Shown here: piece after piece, positions 1 through 9,656 of the stretch
Layout: the number at the start of each line of letters is the position of its first letter
How positions within the stretch are numbered: position 1 is the stretch's first letter
Notes under the pieces: generated by a model
The model's database searches: none
What the model was told of the DNA's origin: nothing
The model's input: only the letters and a program-made list of their open reading frames with translations
Source: Andalucia godoyi
Taxonomy: Eukaryota; Discoba; Jakobea; Jakobida; Andaluciidae
Length of the DNA stretch: 64,000 nt
Assembly: GCA_009859145.1 (NCBI GenBank)
Contig: VRVR01000050.1
Span: 173,448 to 237,447, forward strand
Direction of reading: 5' to 3'
Made by a program: the position numbers and the translations under genes

Positions 1-2
1 CA

Positions 3-3000
3 ATCGGAGTGCGGCCTGCGAAGGATTCCACGGTTGTCTTCGACAGGTTATTTCACCTTTCTTCTATGAATTGCTTCCTTGTGCTCATTGTGGTGAGACT
101 GACGTTTCCTCGCGCATATCTTCCTGTCTTGCGCAATCCGAACAGTGTTGATGCGGTGCCAAACATTCCGTTATACATATCCTCTGGCAAATGGGTGCCT
201 CTTACTGAAGGCGAGCACAAGGTTTATGAGAAGGTGCTGGATTTGTCCGAGAACGATGTTTTGGAATCCATTCCTCTTTCGCAGCGGTTTGTCAGTTCGG
301 CCATTGGGTTCTTCTCGTCCCTCAACGACCTGCTTCCTCCAGGACTGTATTTATGTGCCATTGTCACCAAGATGTCAGACCTTGGCGAGCAATTGATCCT
401 TGTTCGCGAGGATAACCGGACGATTCCACCTGTACTGAACGTTTCTGATCCCATAGCTGTTCCTGTTTCTGCTGACGAGTTTGTTGAAAGCAACATCGGG
501 CTTCTCAAGCAGCTTCAGGAGCAAATCGGCGTTCGCAGTCTTGGCAAGATTTCCGACGCATTTTTTGTGGACGAATTGAATACTATTGCTATGTACGTTG
601 GTGTGCAAATGGTCAAGGAAGCCTTTTCCGCCCCACCCGGGTTCGTGTTCGTTCCACTCGCACATGTTGAATCGCTGTCCCTGTGTGCATTCTACCGACG
701 AACCTATGATGCGTGGCTGTCTGCATATGCAAATGCCAAGCGTGCATTATTTGATGCGGGTCCGACTCCGGATGCAGTGGATCTGATCATGCAGCAGAAA
801 GTGACGGACGGCTCTTCGCTGGGGAAGTTGGTCGACTTGGAAAAGAAGCTTTACATATTAAGATGGATGCATCATATGATTTTCCGGCATTTCCGTGCGA
901 ATGCGGTTTCCCATCAGAAGGAATTACTGGAGGCTCGAGAGGCCATGCTCGAGGACATCAAGTCGGACAAACTCTCATGGGATGCGATATCAAAGAAGAT
1001 TGACAGCTGGGAGAAGAAGCATGATTCCATGACGAAGACAATGACAGGAAAACAGCCGTTTTCTGGTACCGATATTGAGCGTGAAATTGCTATTCGTCAG
1101 GAGCAGCAGGAGCAGTTTGCGCGCGATGAGCTCGATGCGGAAGAAAGGGAACGCCAGCAAGTGGATTCCGTTCCTATCGTGCAGTCGTCCTCCATTTCTC
1201 TCAACGATTTCGGGCGTCGAGACAAGGCATACATTCCTACTCTCGCTGATGACTGCGAAACGACGGTTCTCGAGATTGTGGAAGCTGCGTTGGTAATTGT
1301 CATTGATGAGAAGGAGCTGATTAGTATCGAAAACTTGATCGATGACATGGTGTTTGAAGTTGAAAAGTCCTCTGCTATGAGTGCATCAGAATCCATTCTA
1401 AGCGCGTTGAACAGAACATCTCGCCCTGTCAGTCAAACCGCAGAAGAAAAACAGCGCTTGATTTCGGAGTTGTCCAGGTGTCCCCATGCAAGTTTCGCGA
1501 GCAATCCGCGTATCGTTTCGGAGTCTCGTTTGCTCTGTTCTTACAGGCCACACATTTCCAAATCGATCGATGAATTCGGGGGCTTGCTGGAGTATGCTGA
1601 GAAACTGTCGTCCTGGATCGATCGCACCTCTTCGCTGACAGGTGTCATTCATGATGTTCAGGAATTGGAGAGAATGATGGCACGCTACAAGAAGCGCTCC
1701 ACAACAGCGGTGATCCAGTCAAGCCGTGATCCCAACCCGATCAATGCACAGGCGGCCGCCAAATCGTTGACAAAGATGGTGGCAAGAGCCGTTTCCGCCC
1801 GACGATTCCGCGAGAGTTCTGACCGCATGAAGGATGTCGAGGCTGTCCGTCGCTATCAGTCTGCGATCCGACCATCTCATTCTTCTGCCAGTGCATTGCA
1901 GTTGCAGACGCAGACGCAGACGCAGACGCAAGCATCGACTGCTGGACTGAACCCTCGTTCTCCGGGTCCGCGAATGAATCCAAGTGTCCGCAGGGCCATT
2001 GCAACTCTGCAAGCGCGGCAGGCGTTGTACAACAATACTTCCAGCTCGAGTTCTTCTCGGGCCTCTTCTGGTACTGTCAGTCGGGCTTCCCCAGTTCAGT
2101 CTCCTCGTTCCTCTCGACAGGCTATTGATGGCGCGTCCGATCACACTCTGTACGATACGGCCAGTTCAGCACGTTCTCCCAACGTCTCAGTTGCATCCCC
2201 GCGAGATCGAAACTCTCCAGCCACGAGCTCCAGTGCGCAGAGTCCTCAGATGAGTCTTCCTTCATCGTTTTTGGAACTGGTCTCGGATGAGGTTCCTGCA
2301 GGCGCGCCTCTCAAGCAACGGTTTTTCGTGCCGATTTCCTCGGCAGTTGAACGATCGGATACGCTTCGCAGAATTCCCCAGCGTGCTGTTCGGACCGCAT
2401 TCTCAAAGCCGATTTCCATCTCTGCTCCTTTAGATGCCGTCAGTGTCATTGCGCAGTACCTTACGCATGGACATGTAGTATTCTCCGACACGGAATGGGC
2501 TGCCGCATTGACGCCTCGCTCACTGTACAGTCTTGTTGAGTGTGCATCCGAGCTGGGTCTTCCCCACCTGTATCTTGCCTGTCTGGGACACATGTTCGGT
2601 GACCAGGACTCGCAACTTTTAGAAGCACTTGCTTCCTCATTTTTGGTGACACATTCGATTGCGGATCTTGCACAGTGGGATATTGACATGGCGCACTCAC
2701 CATATAACCGATATGTGGACGCGCTGTGGTTTGTTCGCTTTTTGGAAGAGTTTTCTCCATTGTTTGCTGCAGAGGACTTGGAGTCCCTTCCGATTCGAGA
2801 TTTCCAGGACGGAGCTGGGATGTGGAAGCGAATTTATGCGGAAACGCGCATCAGCGTGCTTGCGCGTGCAGGAGGGAAGTCCGTGATTTCGGATCCAGAC
2901 GAGCTTTCGTTATGGATGTTGTTTTCCGATGTTGTCAGTTGTTTATTCCTCGCGAGGTCCGTCTACGTCGACGATGAAGTTGTTGGGTCAGTTGTCGACT

Positions 3001-3098
3001 GCTGTCCTCACCTTGACAAGATCGATGTGCGCCAGACGGCTCTCACAACGAGAGGCCTCGATTCGCTTCTCCAGCGTGTCCCCCGTGTCGTCATTTGA
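3..3098 (+). CDS. Large BTB-like, low-complexity protein (5' end outside window)
   Basis: The frame is open from the window edge, so the N-terminus probably lies upstream; about 1030 residues are visible. Roughly the first 300 residues are globular and unrecognised. Next come a charged helical region rich in E/Q/R and a long S/Q/R/P-rich linker (about 600-750) containing a QTQTQTQ stretch. Near residues 800-860, a segment with the pattern YLTHGHVVFSD...LVECASELGLPHLYLAC resembles the C-terminal half of a BTB/POZ domain. The last 40 residues (LDKIDVRQTALTTRGLDSLL) look like one leucine-rich-repeat-type unit. I do not recognise the family. The BTB reading is an inference from the hydrophobic pattern and would suggest a scaffold or ubiquitin-ligase adaptor role. 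It converges on the SET gene across about 200 bp of A/T-rich sequence. Confidence 0.75.
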   Translation: MGVRPAKDSTVVFDRLFHLSSMNCFLVLIVVRLTFPRAYLPVLRNPNSVDAVPNIPLYISSGKWVPLTEGEHKVYEKVLDLSENDVLESIPLSQRFVSSAIGFFSSLNDLLPPGLYLCAIVTKMSDLGEQLILVREDNRTIPPVLNVSDPIAVPVSADEFVESNIGLLKQLQEQIGVRSLGKISDAFFVDELNTIAMYVGVQMVKEAFSAPPGFVFVPLAHVESLSLCAFYRRTYDAWLSAYANAKRALFDAGPTPDAVDLIMQQKVTDGSSLGKLVDLEKKLYILRWMHHMIFRHFRANAVSHQKELLEAREAMLEDIKSDKLSWDAISKKIDSWEKKHDSMTKTMTGKQPFSGTDIEREIAIRQEQQEQFARDELDAEERERQQVDSVPIVQSSSISLNDFGRRDKAYIPTLADDCETTVLEIVEAALVIVIDEKELISIENLIDDMVFEVEKSSAMSASESILSALNRTSRPVSQTAEEKQRLISELSRCPHASFASNPRIVSESRLLCSYRPHISKSIDEFGGLLEYAEKLSSWIDRTSSLTGVIHDVQELERMMARYKKRSTTAVIQSSRDPNPINAQAAAKSLTKMVARAVSARRFRESSDRMKDVEAVRRYQSAIRPSHSSASALQLQTQTQTQTQASTAGLNPRSPGPRMNPSVRRAIATLQARQALYNNTSSSSSSRASSGTVSRASPVQSPRSSRQAIDGASDHTLYDTASSARSPNVSVASPRDRNSPATSSSAQSPQMSLPSSFLELVSDEVPAGAPLKQRFFVPISSAVERSDTLRRIPQRAVRTAFSKPISISAPLDAVSVIAQYLTHGHVVFSDTEWAAALTPRSLYSLVECASELGLPHLYLACLGHMFGDQDSQLLEALASSFLVTHSIADLAQWDIDMAHSPYNRYVDALWFVRFLEEFSPLFAAEDLESLPIRDFQDGAGMWKRIYAETRISVLARAGGKSVISDPDELSLWMLFSDVVSCLFLARSVYVDDEVVGSVVDCCPHLDKIDVRQTALTTRGLDSLLQRVPRVVI

Positions 3099-3300
3099 AA
3101 ACGACGAGCACACGCACACACAAACTTGTTCTTTGGCGGACCAAGTTTGACGATGCGGAAATCCAACGGTGTCAAAGGGGGTTTTCTTGTGCAAACAGCT
3201 GCAGAACGCTGATACACACGCACCTGCTTCTGGACAAAGGGGTTTTTTAAAAAATAATAATAATAAAAAATAATAAAAAAATAACAATAATAACATCATT

Positions 3301-5685
3301 TTACTGCAGACCAACCGGTGCAGATACGGAAGCGGTGCGAAGCGAGATGGAATCGAGTGCGCATTGCGAGATGCAAAGCTCACAGTCGCAGAAAGTTCCA
3401 AACAAGTATACGTGGTCCGCTTGTCTCCTAGCCCAGTCCTCGTGAAGTCCGTGAACAGGAATTCGACCAATGCTGATGGGGCTTCCCTCTGCAATATCAG
3501 ATTCCGCGACAAGGACCGCAGTGTCTCCGAAACAAATGAGCCTGGCATTCGGAGCGCAGGCATGACGTGCGGCAGAAAGCGTCATGAAGAGTGCGTAGCT
3601 GGAAGATGAAGGATAGTCGTCGGAGGAATGTGTGATTGGAAGTGCCACGCTTGCTTGTACGGAAATTGAACAGACGGATGCAAGAGCGGACACCGTCGCA
3701 ACAGAGTAGTCCGAGCAATTCTGTGGAGCGAGACGCAGCTGGATCTGTTGCAAAGCTGCAGTAGACGGAAGAACGGATGGAGACTGAGACACAGGGGTGC
3801 GAGCGATCACCATTCTTGAACAGGAGGCCGCAAGAAGAAGCGAGACGGAGATTGCGACGAACGCCGCAAGCACAGGTTTGCACAAGCGCCCGTCCTCCAT
3901 ACACAACGCAGTCTCTTCCACCATTCGGCAGAAATCATCGTGTGGAATCCACAGCTTCATTACATTTTCTGAGACGTTTGAGGCAGCTTCTCCTTTCCCA
4001 AGGGAATGCAGCAGCTCTGTCTTCAATGCTTCGAAGTCTCGTGCGCGAACGAGCTGCAGGATTCTCTTCTTCACCTCCATTTCCAAAGCAGTCCCATGTA
4101 CTTTTTCATGAAGTTCACGGGCTCGGCGATTTGCAACGACTTCAAAAGGCTCCAAGTTTCGAGCTGCCGCCGTCCTGCTGGCATCGTGGACGGTCTGTGA
4201 CTTTCGGTCAGCAAGACGAAGGTGCCCTTCATGCTGCACCGAAGCGACCAGCACGGAGGCTTGCGAACGTGTATGTGCACCGGCTGTTGCCGCATGGTAG
4301 TCGACAGGCCTCACGATCACAGCTGCATGTTCCACGGCGATGATGTGCCCTCGCGGAATCCTTGTGACTGCAACAAGCCCACGCTGATCAGAAACGGAAA
4401 CGCGATGAAGGACGCTCGGAGTCAGCAGCACGCCAGAGAACGAGGAGGCGGAGAAACTTTCCTTGCTCACACGCAATCTCAAACTGGCCAAGAGGGGTTC
4501 AGCTGGATACTCCGACTCGCTCGATCGAATTCGCAAGGCTTCGACGACTTGATGGAACGAAGCCGCATTGCGATCTGACTGCGGTGCACTAGCATCGCCC
4601 GAAGCAGGGACCTCGAATCCAGCCACCGGCAACACGTCACGCAGAATGGCAGAGCGGAGGCTGTCGTCTCCAAGAGCAAGAGCCGCTGTGGAGAGCCTCA
4701 TAAACGACTTGATCGAAGCAGAATCGAGGGCAAACGCCTCGGATGCATCCGCATACGCAAGCCCAAAGCATCGGAGATTCAGAAAGCACTGTGCGCGGTT
4801 GGACAGCAGTACGCTGTAGTTGGTCCACAGCGTAGGCGGCAGTTCAGCCACAGAATCTGCGTGCGTCGAAAACGTCTTCACTGCATCGATGGCCAGCGAG
4901 TACCACATCGCAGCGTCTCTGTACAAACCACTCGCATACAGCGCCATGTACGCCCGAACATGCAAGACCAGCGCACTCAGAAACTGCACAGACATGGCCA
5001 GGCTCTCCGTCTTTCCAGTCTCCATCAGCGCAGCCAGCTGCTTTCCCATTGCTGCAGGAACAGGGAACAGTGTTGACGCAGCATCTTTCCACGACAATCC
5101 AAGATGCGCAATCCTCGGATCGTAGCGGTAAAACACAGGCTGCAAGCTCGCCGGGTTCGCAACCGCAAGCACCCGAACACCGGCCTCCAGCACCGCCGCG
5201 CAGTACGGGTTCTCAAGGCATGCACACGACGCCCCACTCGCCCCAACACGCACGCCATGCACTGCTGAGGAGCCAGAACCTGGCGGTGGGCCCCCGTGCT
5301 TGTGTCCGTGTGGCGACAAATCGGGGTCCTTCATGCATGCGACGGACGGAGGCACAAAGGGCAGTAGCATAATGCATACCGCGCCCGTATGGTCCATTAC
5401 GGCCTGGAGCAGCGCGTGAGCAGGAGTGTACCGCGGCGGCCCAACAGCCCTCAGCGCCACAAACCGACGCGCATGCACTGTGCCGCCATCCATCTCCCGC
5501 ACAGAAACGCTCGTCCACTCGCCCGCTTCCTCGGGGGCATCTCCAACGGCTGTAGTACACCGCATTCGGCAAGCCTCAAGCGGATCCTCCGAGAGCGGGA
5601 TCGGCGCGCCCGTCACGCCGTCGGACGAATAATGCGATACAAGCACATCCAGCACTCGCAGCACCGTTGCTATTGGGACAGCCAT
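3301..5685 (-). CDS. TPR-SET domain protein (SMYD-like lysine methyltransferase)
   Basis: A 794-residue protein starting at the ATG at 5685. Residues about 230-340 look like tetratricopeptide helices (LYRDAAMWYSLAIDAV, LLSNRAQCFLNLRCFGLAYADASEAFAL). A split SET domain follows. The N-SET strand pattern GLVAVTRIPRGHIIAVEHA lies near 430. A long helical insertion comes next, then the core motif ARHACAPNARLICFGDTAVLVA near 705 and a cysteine cluster CDCELC at about 766. The RHACAPN motif corresponds to the NHSCxPN AdoMet-binding motif of SMYD/ASHR-type SET proteins, with Asn replaced by Arg, so activity is uncertain. No MYND zinc finger is evident. Substrate and location are unknown; SMYD proteins methylate histone or cytoplasmic lysines. 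The next gene upstream (IVD) is on the same strand, about 430 bp away. Confidence 0.75.
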   Translation of the reverse strand: MAVPIATVLRVLDVLVSHYSSDGVTGAPIPLSEDPLEACRMRCTTAVGDAPEEAGEWTSVSVREMDGGTVHARRFVALRAVGPPRYTPAHALLQAVMDHTGAVCIMLLPFVPPSVACMKDPDLSPHGHKHGGPPPGSGSSAVHGVRVGASGASCACLENPYCAAVLEAGVRVLAVANPASLQPVFYRYDPRIAHLGLSWKDAASTLFPVPAAMGKQLAALMETGKTESLAMSVQFLSALVLHVRAYMALYASGLYRDAAMWYSLAIDAVKTFSTHADSVAELPPTLWTNYSVLLSNRAQCFLNLRCFGLAYADASEAFALDSASIKSFMRLSTAALALGDDSLRSAILRDVLPVAGFEVPASGDASAPQSDRNAASFHQVVEALRIRSSESEYPAEPLLASLRLRVSKESFSASSFSGVLLTPSVLHRVSVSDQRGLVAVTRIPRGHIIAVEHAAVIVRPVDYHAATAGAHTRSQASVLVASVQHEGHLRLADRKSQTVHDASRTAAARNLEPFEVVANRRARELHEKVHGTALEMEVKKRILQLVRARDFEALKTELLHSLGKGEAASNVSENVMKLWIPHDDFCRMVEETALCMEDGRLCKPVLAAFVAISVSLLLAASCSRMVIARTPVSQSPSVLPSTAALQQIQLRLAPQNCSDYSVATVSALASVCSISVQASVALPITHSSDDYPSSSSYALFMTLSAARHACAPNARLICFGDTAVLVAESDIAEGSPISIGRIPVHGLHEDWARRQADHVYLFGTFCDCELCISQCALDSISLRTASVSAPVGLQ

Positions 5686-6115
5686 CGTTCAGCACCAGAA
5701 ATAAAAAAACCTGAAACGGAAAGCGGACGGATGGAAAGAAATCTATAAATCCAAAAAAAATCCAAAAAGCAATTAATCAAACAAATAAGCCAAAAAACGC
5801 ACGTAATGTGTGTCTGTTGGGCCCCCGTTCTCATTTTTTACCTACGACGGGTAAAAGTGAAAAAGACTTTTTTTTTTGACTGCCGACTACAGGAAGCGGG
5901 TTCCTACTTCGGGCAGTCGTGTCTCGGATTTCGAAAAGCAGTCTCCTGCAGCATCGCATCGCTGGGATTAAGAGTCTTTTCTTATGGTGATCTGGTGAAT
6001 TCGCAAACGTTTACGGACCAGGCTCTTCTTGGATGGTGTTCTTTTGTTTTTTGTTTTTTTGTTTTGTTTTTGATTTCGATTTCCCTCACACACGTTTGTA
6101 TCGGTTAATCGGGTA
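5686..6115. other. Intergenic interval, promoter side of the SET gene
   Basis: About 430 bp between two minus-strand genes. It contains A-rich stretches near 5750-5790 and T-runs near 5868-5876 and 6044-6075. No coding motif, RNA gene or mobile-element signature was seen. Confidence 0.6.
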
Positions 6116-7342
6116 CTATGCAGTTTCGTCAAAGAGGGTTCTTCCGATGAGCATTCTTCTGATTTCCGACGTTCCGGCACCAATCTCGTAGAGTTTGGCA
6201 TCGCGGACGATTCGCTCAACTGGATAGTCTCTTGTGTATCCGTTCCCGCCCAATGCCTGTACCGCATGGAGGGCGACTTGGGTGGCGTTTTCCGCGGCAA
6301 ACAAGATTGCGGCAGCGCAGTCCTTTCTGATTTCAATTGACTTTCTGCCGGAGTCGCAGGCACGGGCAACCGAGTAGACCAGGGCTCGCGATGCAGCGGT
6401 CAGTGTGTACATGTCTGCGATCTTTCCTTGCATCAGCTGGAAGGTTCCGATTGACTTTCCAAACTGGACGCGGTCATGGACGTAAGGAAGCACAACGTCC
6501 AGGCAAGCCTGCATCAGTCCTACCGGTCCCGCCGAGAGCACACATCGCTCGTAATCAAGCCCGCTCATGAGGACCTTGACACCCTCGCCCTCTTTTCCAA
6601 TCACATTTTCCTTTGGAATCTTCACATCCTTCAGCACAAGCTCGCAAGTGTTAGAGCCCCGCATGCCCATCTTGTCCATCTTTTGCGCGGTGCTGAACCC
6701 CTCCATTCCCTTTTCGAGAATAAACGCAGTGATTCCCTTTGCGCCAGCCGCAACATCCGTCTTTGCATACAGCACAATCACATCCGCATCCGGTCCGTTG
6801 GTGCACCACATCTTGTTTCCGTTCACAGTGTAGTAGTCGCCCGACGAGTGCTTCTCGGCACGTGTCGCCATCGATACCACATCCGAGCCTGCATTGGGCT
6901 CCGACATCGACAGCGCACCAATCGCCTCACCCGAAATAAGCCGAGCAAGGTACTTTTCCTTTTGGGCATCCGACGCAGTCCGGCAGAGTCTGTCCACACA
7001 CAAGTTCGAGTGCGCACCATACGACAGCGCAATCGAGCCCGATGCACGCGACAGCTCTTCCATCACAATGCAGTGCTCAAGGACCCCAAGCCCCAGCCCG
7101 CCGTACTCAGCCGGTGCAGTCAGCCCTAGGAACCCCATCGCGCCAAGCTGTGGCCACAGCGCATTCGGAAACTCATTCGAGCGATCAACTTCCGCAGCAA
7201 TCGGCGCAATATTCGTCGCCGCAAACCGCTGCACCGCATCTCGAAGCGCCACTTGCTCAGTCGAAAGCCCAAAAAGATCCGTCACTGGACCACCAGCAGA
7301 CGACGAAAACAATCGCGAAATACGAGATGCTGCTCGGAACAT
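6116..7342 (-). CDS. IVD: Isovaleryl-CoA dehydrogenase, mitochondrial
   Basis: A 408-residue acyl-CoA dehydrogenase that oxidises isovaleryl-CoA to 3-methylcrotonyl-CoA in leucine breakdown, passing electrons to ETF. The first ATG at 7342 begins a basic, serine-rich presequence ([18 protein letters not shown]) typical of matrix import. The family hallmarks are all present: EYGGLGLG, the flavin and substrate segment [34 protein letters not shown], and GSGNGY-like [16 protein letters not shown] near the C-terminus, ending in [14 protein letters not shown]. Residue Glu265 in SGLDYERC matches the catalytic base position specific to isovaleryl-CoA dehydrogenases, which separates it from other acyl-CoA dehydrogenases. 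Length and order match the family closely. It diverges from the small membrane-protein gene starting at 7675. Confidence 0.96.
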   Translation of the reverse strand: MFRAASRISRLFSSSAGGPVTDLFGLSTEQVALRDAVQRFAATNIAPIAAEVDRSNEFPNALWPQLGAMGFLGLTAPAEYGGLGLGVLEHCIVMEELSRASGSIALSYGAHSNLCVDRLCRTASDAQKEKYLARLISGEAIGALSMSEPNAGSDVVSMATRAEKHSSGDYYTVNGNKMWCTNGPDADVIVLYAKTDVAAGAKGITAFILEKGMEGFSTAQKMDKMGMRGSNTCELVLKDVKIPKENVIGKEGEGVKVLMSGLDYERCVLSAGPVGLMQACLDVVLPYVHDRVQFGKSIGTFQLMQGKIADMYTLTAASRALVYSVARACDSGRKSIEIRKDCAAAILFAAENATQVALHAVQALGGNGYTRDYPVERIVRDAKLYEIGAGTSEIRRMLIGRTLFDETA

Positions 7343-7674
7343 TTTCTCTTCTTTCCCAAAACCACACTGCGCAGTCACCAGGCCAATTGTAAATAATAAT
7401 AATAATCACAATAAAACAATATAAGAAAAGAAAAGACAAGAACAGAACAGAAACAGAGAGACAGTAAACTCTGCATGTAGAATGGAAGAGTTACGAGTGT
7501 GCAAGAGGACTGCGAGCATGGAGTCAAGTGATGCTGCAGTGGTCAGCGCGCAGTGTCTATTTTGACATTTGTGATAATTAATGATTATAATCGTTTTGTG
7601 ACTTGTATAGTTCATGCTGTAGCTTGTGAGGAAGAAAATAAGAATTCATTGGACTTGTGAGCTTTTAGCCAAGA
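7343..7674. promoter_or_regulatory. Divergent promoter interval
   Basis: A 332-bp space between the IVD start (minus) and the 7675 gene (plus). It holds an AAT-rich stretch at 7390-7410 and otherwise plain A/T-rich sequence. No specific binding site was recognised. It presumably carries both promoters. Confidence 0.45.
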
Positions 7675-8001
7675 ATGACTCGAGTGATGGACGGAGAAAA
7701 GGTGCTTGTTGACAGTCGGATGTATTCGATGGCGCACGCGATTGCAAAGACCTTAGTCCATTCGTCGGCGGTCTTTGTGTCTTCCGCCGTGTCGTTTGGA
7801 CTTGTGTTTCCGGCTGTCTTGTCCATCATTAGGCTCTACGCTCGGTTTTCAGGGCCTATGCGCACGTCGCAGTGGGCGGCAACGAGTGCGAAGATGGCTG
7901 CAGCAGCCGGAATCGCCGGAATCGGGCTGTGGATTGCAATCGCCACTCTGTGGAACGTCCTCGATGCGCGACCTCATCGCATCGTCATTGTCCGATCCTG
8001 A
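7675..8001 (+). CDS. Small predicted membrane protein, unknown
   Basis: A 108-residue protein starting at the ATG at 7675. Two or three hydrophobic segments are visible: about 28-52 (SSAVFVSSAVSFGLVFPAVLS) and 70-92 (AAAAGIAGIGLWIAIATLW). Short basic or polar ends flank them, and the C-terminus reads ARPHRIVIVRS. I do not recognise the family. The short length and helices would suit a mitochondrial or ER small membrane protein. Its isolated position between clear genes and plausible start support it as real, but nothing independently confirms translation. It converges on the spliced minus-strand gene ending at 8079. Confidence 0.5.
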   Translation: MTRVMDGEKVLVDSRMYSMAHAIAKTLVHSSAVFVSSAVSFGLVFPAVLSIIRLYARFSGPMRTSQWAATSAKMAAAAGIAGIGLWIAIATLWNVLDARPHRIVIVRS

Positions 8002-8078
8002 CCTCGCTTGGAATTACTCTTATCTATGATTACTCTTGCTTTCTGCTCTTCTTGATTTCGACACTAGATAGCGATGGA

Positions 8079-8738
8079 TTAGGAAAGGGGCGGATAGGAG
8101 CGTGCAAGCGTCTCGAGGACGGCTGTTGCATCCAGGATGTTGCGCACGCAAACGGCACCTCCCAGCGGCTCGGAGGGTGCATGGCCCTGGATGACACGGT
8201 GCACGCGGTTCATGAGCGTGCTGACCTGTGCTGGAAGCGCCTGGAACTTCGCGACGTGGCTTGCAAGTGCCTCGTACCGTGCATAGTGGAACCGCGCACT
8301 TGCATCGAGGAACGACAGCGTAAGAGAGTCCGCAGACTGCAGCGTCGTCGGCTTACCGCACACATCCACCGTCCGCCCAATGTGCAAGTCCTCTGCGCAC
8401 AGTGCATTTCCTTTCCTGTCATACACCACAACTAAGTCCAATGTTCATTAGAATTACAACAATTGTTATTCTTGTCAGCGCACTCCCTCTTTCGAAAACA
8501 ACAGTAATCCGACCCACCATATGTTTAAGATAAAACAAAACAAAAACAAAACAAAACAAAAAAACACGAAAAGTGACGTACTGTCGATAGGCACGGATGC
8601 GTGAGGGATTGTGACGGAAAAGACGCAGGTTGCGGGCGTAAACACGAGAACCATCTTTTGCCACTCACGATTCTCTTTCCATCTGGACTCGAAATGAAGC
8701 GTCGCGGGAACCTCGGGCGCCAACTTGATCAACACCAT
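8079..8738 (-). CDS. Small spliced gene, unknown (weak DM10-like resemblance)
   Basis: Two exons, 8738-8582 and 8431-8079, encode about 169 residues. Exon 1 ends in phase 1 at a GTACGT donor and exon 2 resumes after a TTAG acceptor. Joining them keeps the frame open and removes an otherwise implausible phenylalanine-rich translation. The protein begins MVLIKLAPEVPATLHFESRW. The middle reads VVYDRKGNALCAEDLHIG then TVDVCGKPTTLQSADSLTL. The pattern DLxIGxxVxVxGKxxxLxxADxxT is reminiscent of the end of DM10-type domains found in flagellar proteins, but the resemblance is too weak to name a function. The C-terminal half is helical. The start is the first ATG in the open frame. Confidence 0.55.
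8432..8581 (-). other. Spliceosomal intron, 150 bp
   Basis: Read on the minus strand it starts GTACGT and ends CTTAG, contains T-rich tracts (revealed as A-rich on the plus strand), and joins exons in matching phase 1. Confidence 0.6.
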
Positions 8739-8884
8739 CCTCAGCACCACCACCAGTCGTCGTAATGCAGTACTCGGTATTTCCAACGACTGGCCGGCCT
8801 TTCTACGAAAAGGGGCTTTTTGTTTTTGACTTTGTTTTGTATGCTCCTTATTATTTTACAGCTGCTTTTTTTCATGTTACGCCT

Positions 8885-9300
8885 GCATTATACACTGAAC
8901 ATGCAAATCTACGAATAGATATGCATATTCAGTCTTGCATCCCGTCGCCGGGAAGGGGATAGGCACCCAACACGCCTCATGGCATTCTTCAGATAGATGT
9001 TCCGCGCTCCGTTCTCAATCTCGATCAATCGGTGAGCCACTTTCTCAGCGTGACGCGTTGTTCCTGAGAAGGGTGCATTTGGATGCTGACGGTCCTAGCA
9101 GCAGGCGCTTTCGTGTCGTCAGTTGCAGCGATTGATGCACCTGGAGATACGAGATCGTGTCTTGGAAGTTCGCCTCTTGGCAGTGCGCTGAACGAATGAT
9201 AGATGGCTACGCGTAAGCACGAATTCCTGTGAAACAAACGTGCTAGTGTCGGCCAGTATTGACCGTGTGTCTGTTTATGTGTACTTCCATCCGTATGCAT
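8885..9300 (-). pseudogene. TnpB/Fanzor-like nuclease relic with internal deletion
   Basis: Read on the minus strand, the frame from 9300 ends in TVSIQMHPSQEQRVTLRKW (about 9110-9050). This matches the N-terminal signature of TnpB/Fanzor proteins (R-x-I-R-x-Y-P-T-x-E-Q-x-x-x-L-x-x-W). Only tens of bases later IDRD (9029-9018) appears. After a one-base frame change, NGARNIYLKNAMRR (from 9013) follows; this is the RuvC-III catalytic motif near the C-terminus of the same family. These motifs are normally more than 300 residues apart, so the central part is missing. The 3' flank to about 8885 aligns with the relic at 57 kb, including a shared hairpin. The gene is broken and not expected to make an active nuclease. 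Confidence 0.7.
8896..8931 (-). ncRNA. Conserved right-end hairpin of the TnpB/Fanzor relic (candidate omega-RNA end)
   Basis: An imperfect palindrome with arms of 13 bases (8896-8908 and 8919-8931) around a 10-base loop. The homologous hairpin at 57114-57149 has a different G-C/A-T pair at the fourth position, so pairing is kept while sequence changes. Whether it is transcribed is unknown. Confidence 0.5.
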
Positions 9301-9315
9301 GACAATGACGTGTCA

Positions 9316-9480
9316 TTATTCATCGGTATAACCCTCCACCCCAAAGGTCTGGTGGACGGCTTTGAATATCATCGGATAGTATGGCTGAAGGTGTGCAGGT
9401 CGAGGCCCAATGAGACGCTGTCGAATATTGAGAGCCGCATTCCTGTAATCGATGATGGCGCTGATACGGATTGTAAACGT
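9316..9480 (-). pseudogene. Possible second TnpB-like C-terminal fragment
   Basis: On the minus strand a short open stretch ending at the stop at 9318 contains IDYRNAALNIRQRLIGPRP followed by HLQPYYP. The pattern D-x-x-N-A-A-x-N-I resembles the RuvC-III motif D-R-D-x-N-A-A-x-N-I of TnpB-type transposases, with one extra residue in the spacing. It lies directly upstream of the other relic. No further domain could be recovered, so a chance match remains possible. Confidence 0.3.
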
Positions 9481-9656
9481 CACTTTTTTACGCCAATAAA
9501 AACCTGTGTCTGAGGCGCAGCATCCGAGCCAAATGCTTGGGAAAAGAGGCTTTTGGGTTGGAGGGTATTACCTAATAATGAACGGACTATCAGCCAGCAG
9601 CAGTACGGGAGTTTTATTATTGATTAATGTTTTTTATCGATGCTTGTGTTGGAAGT

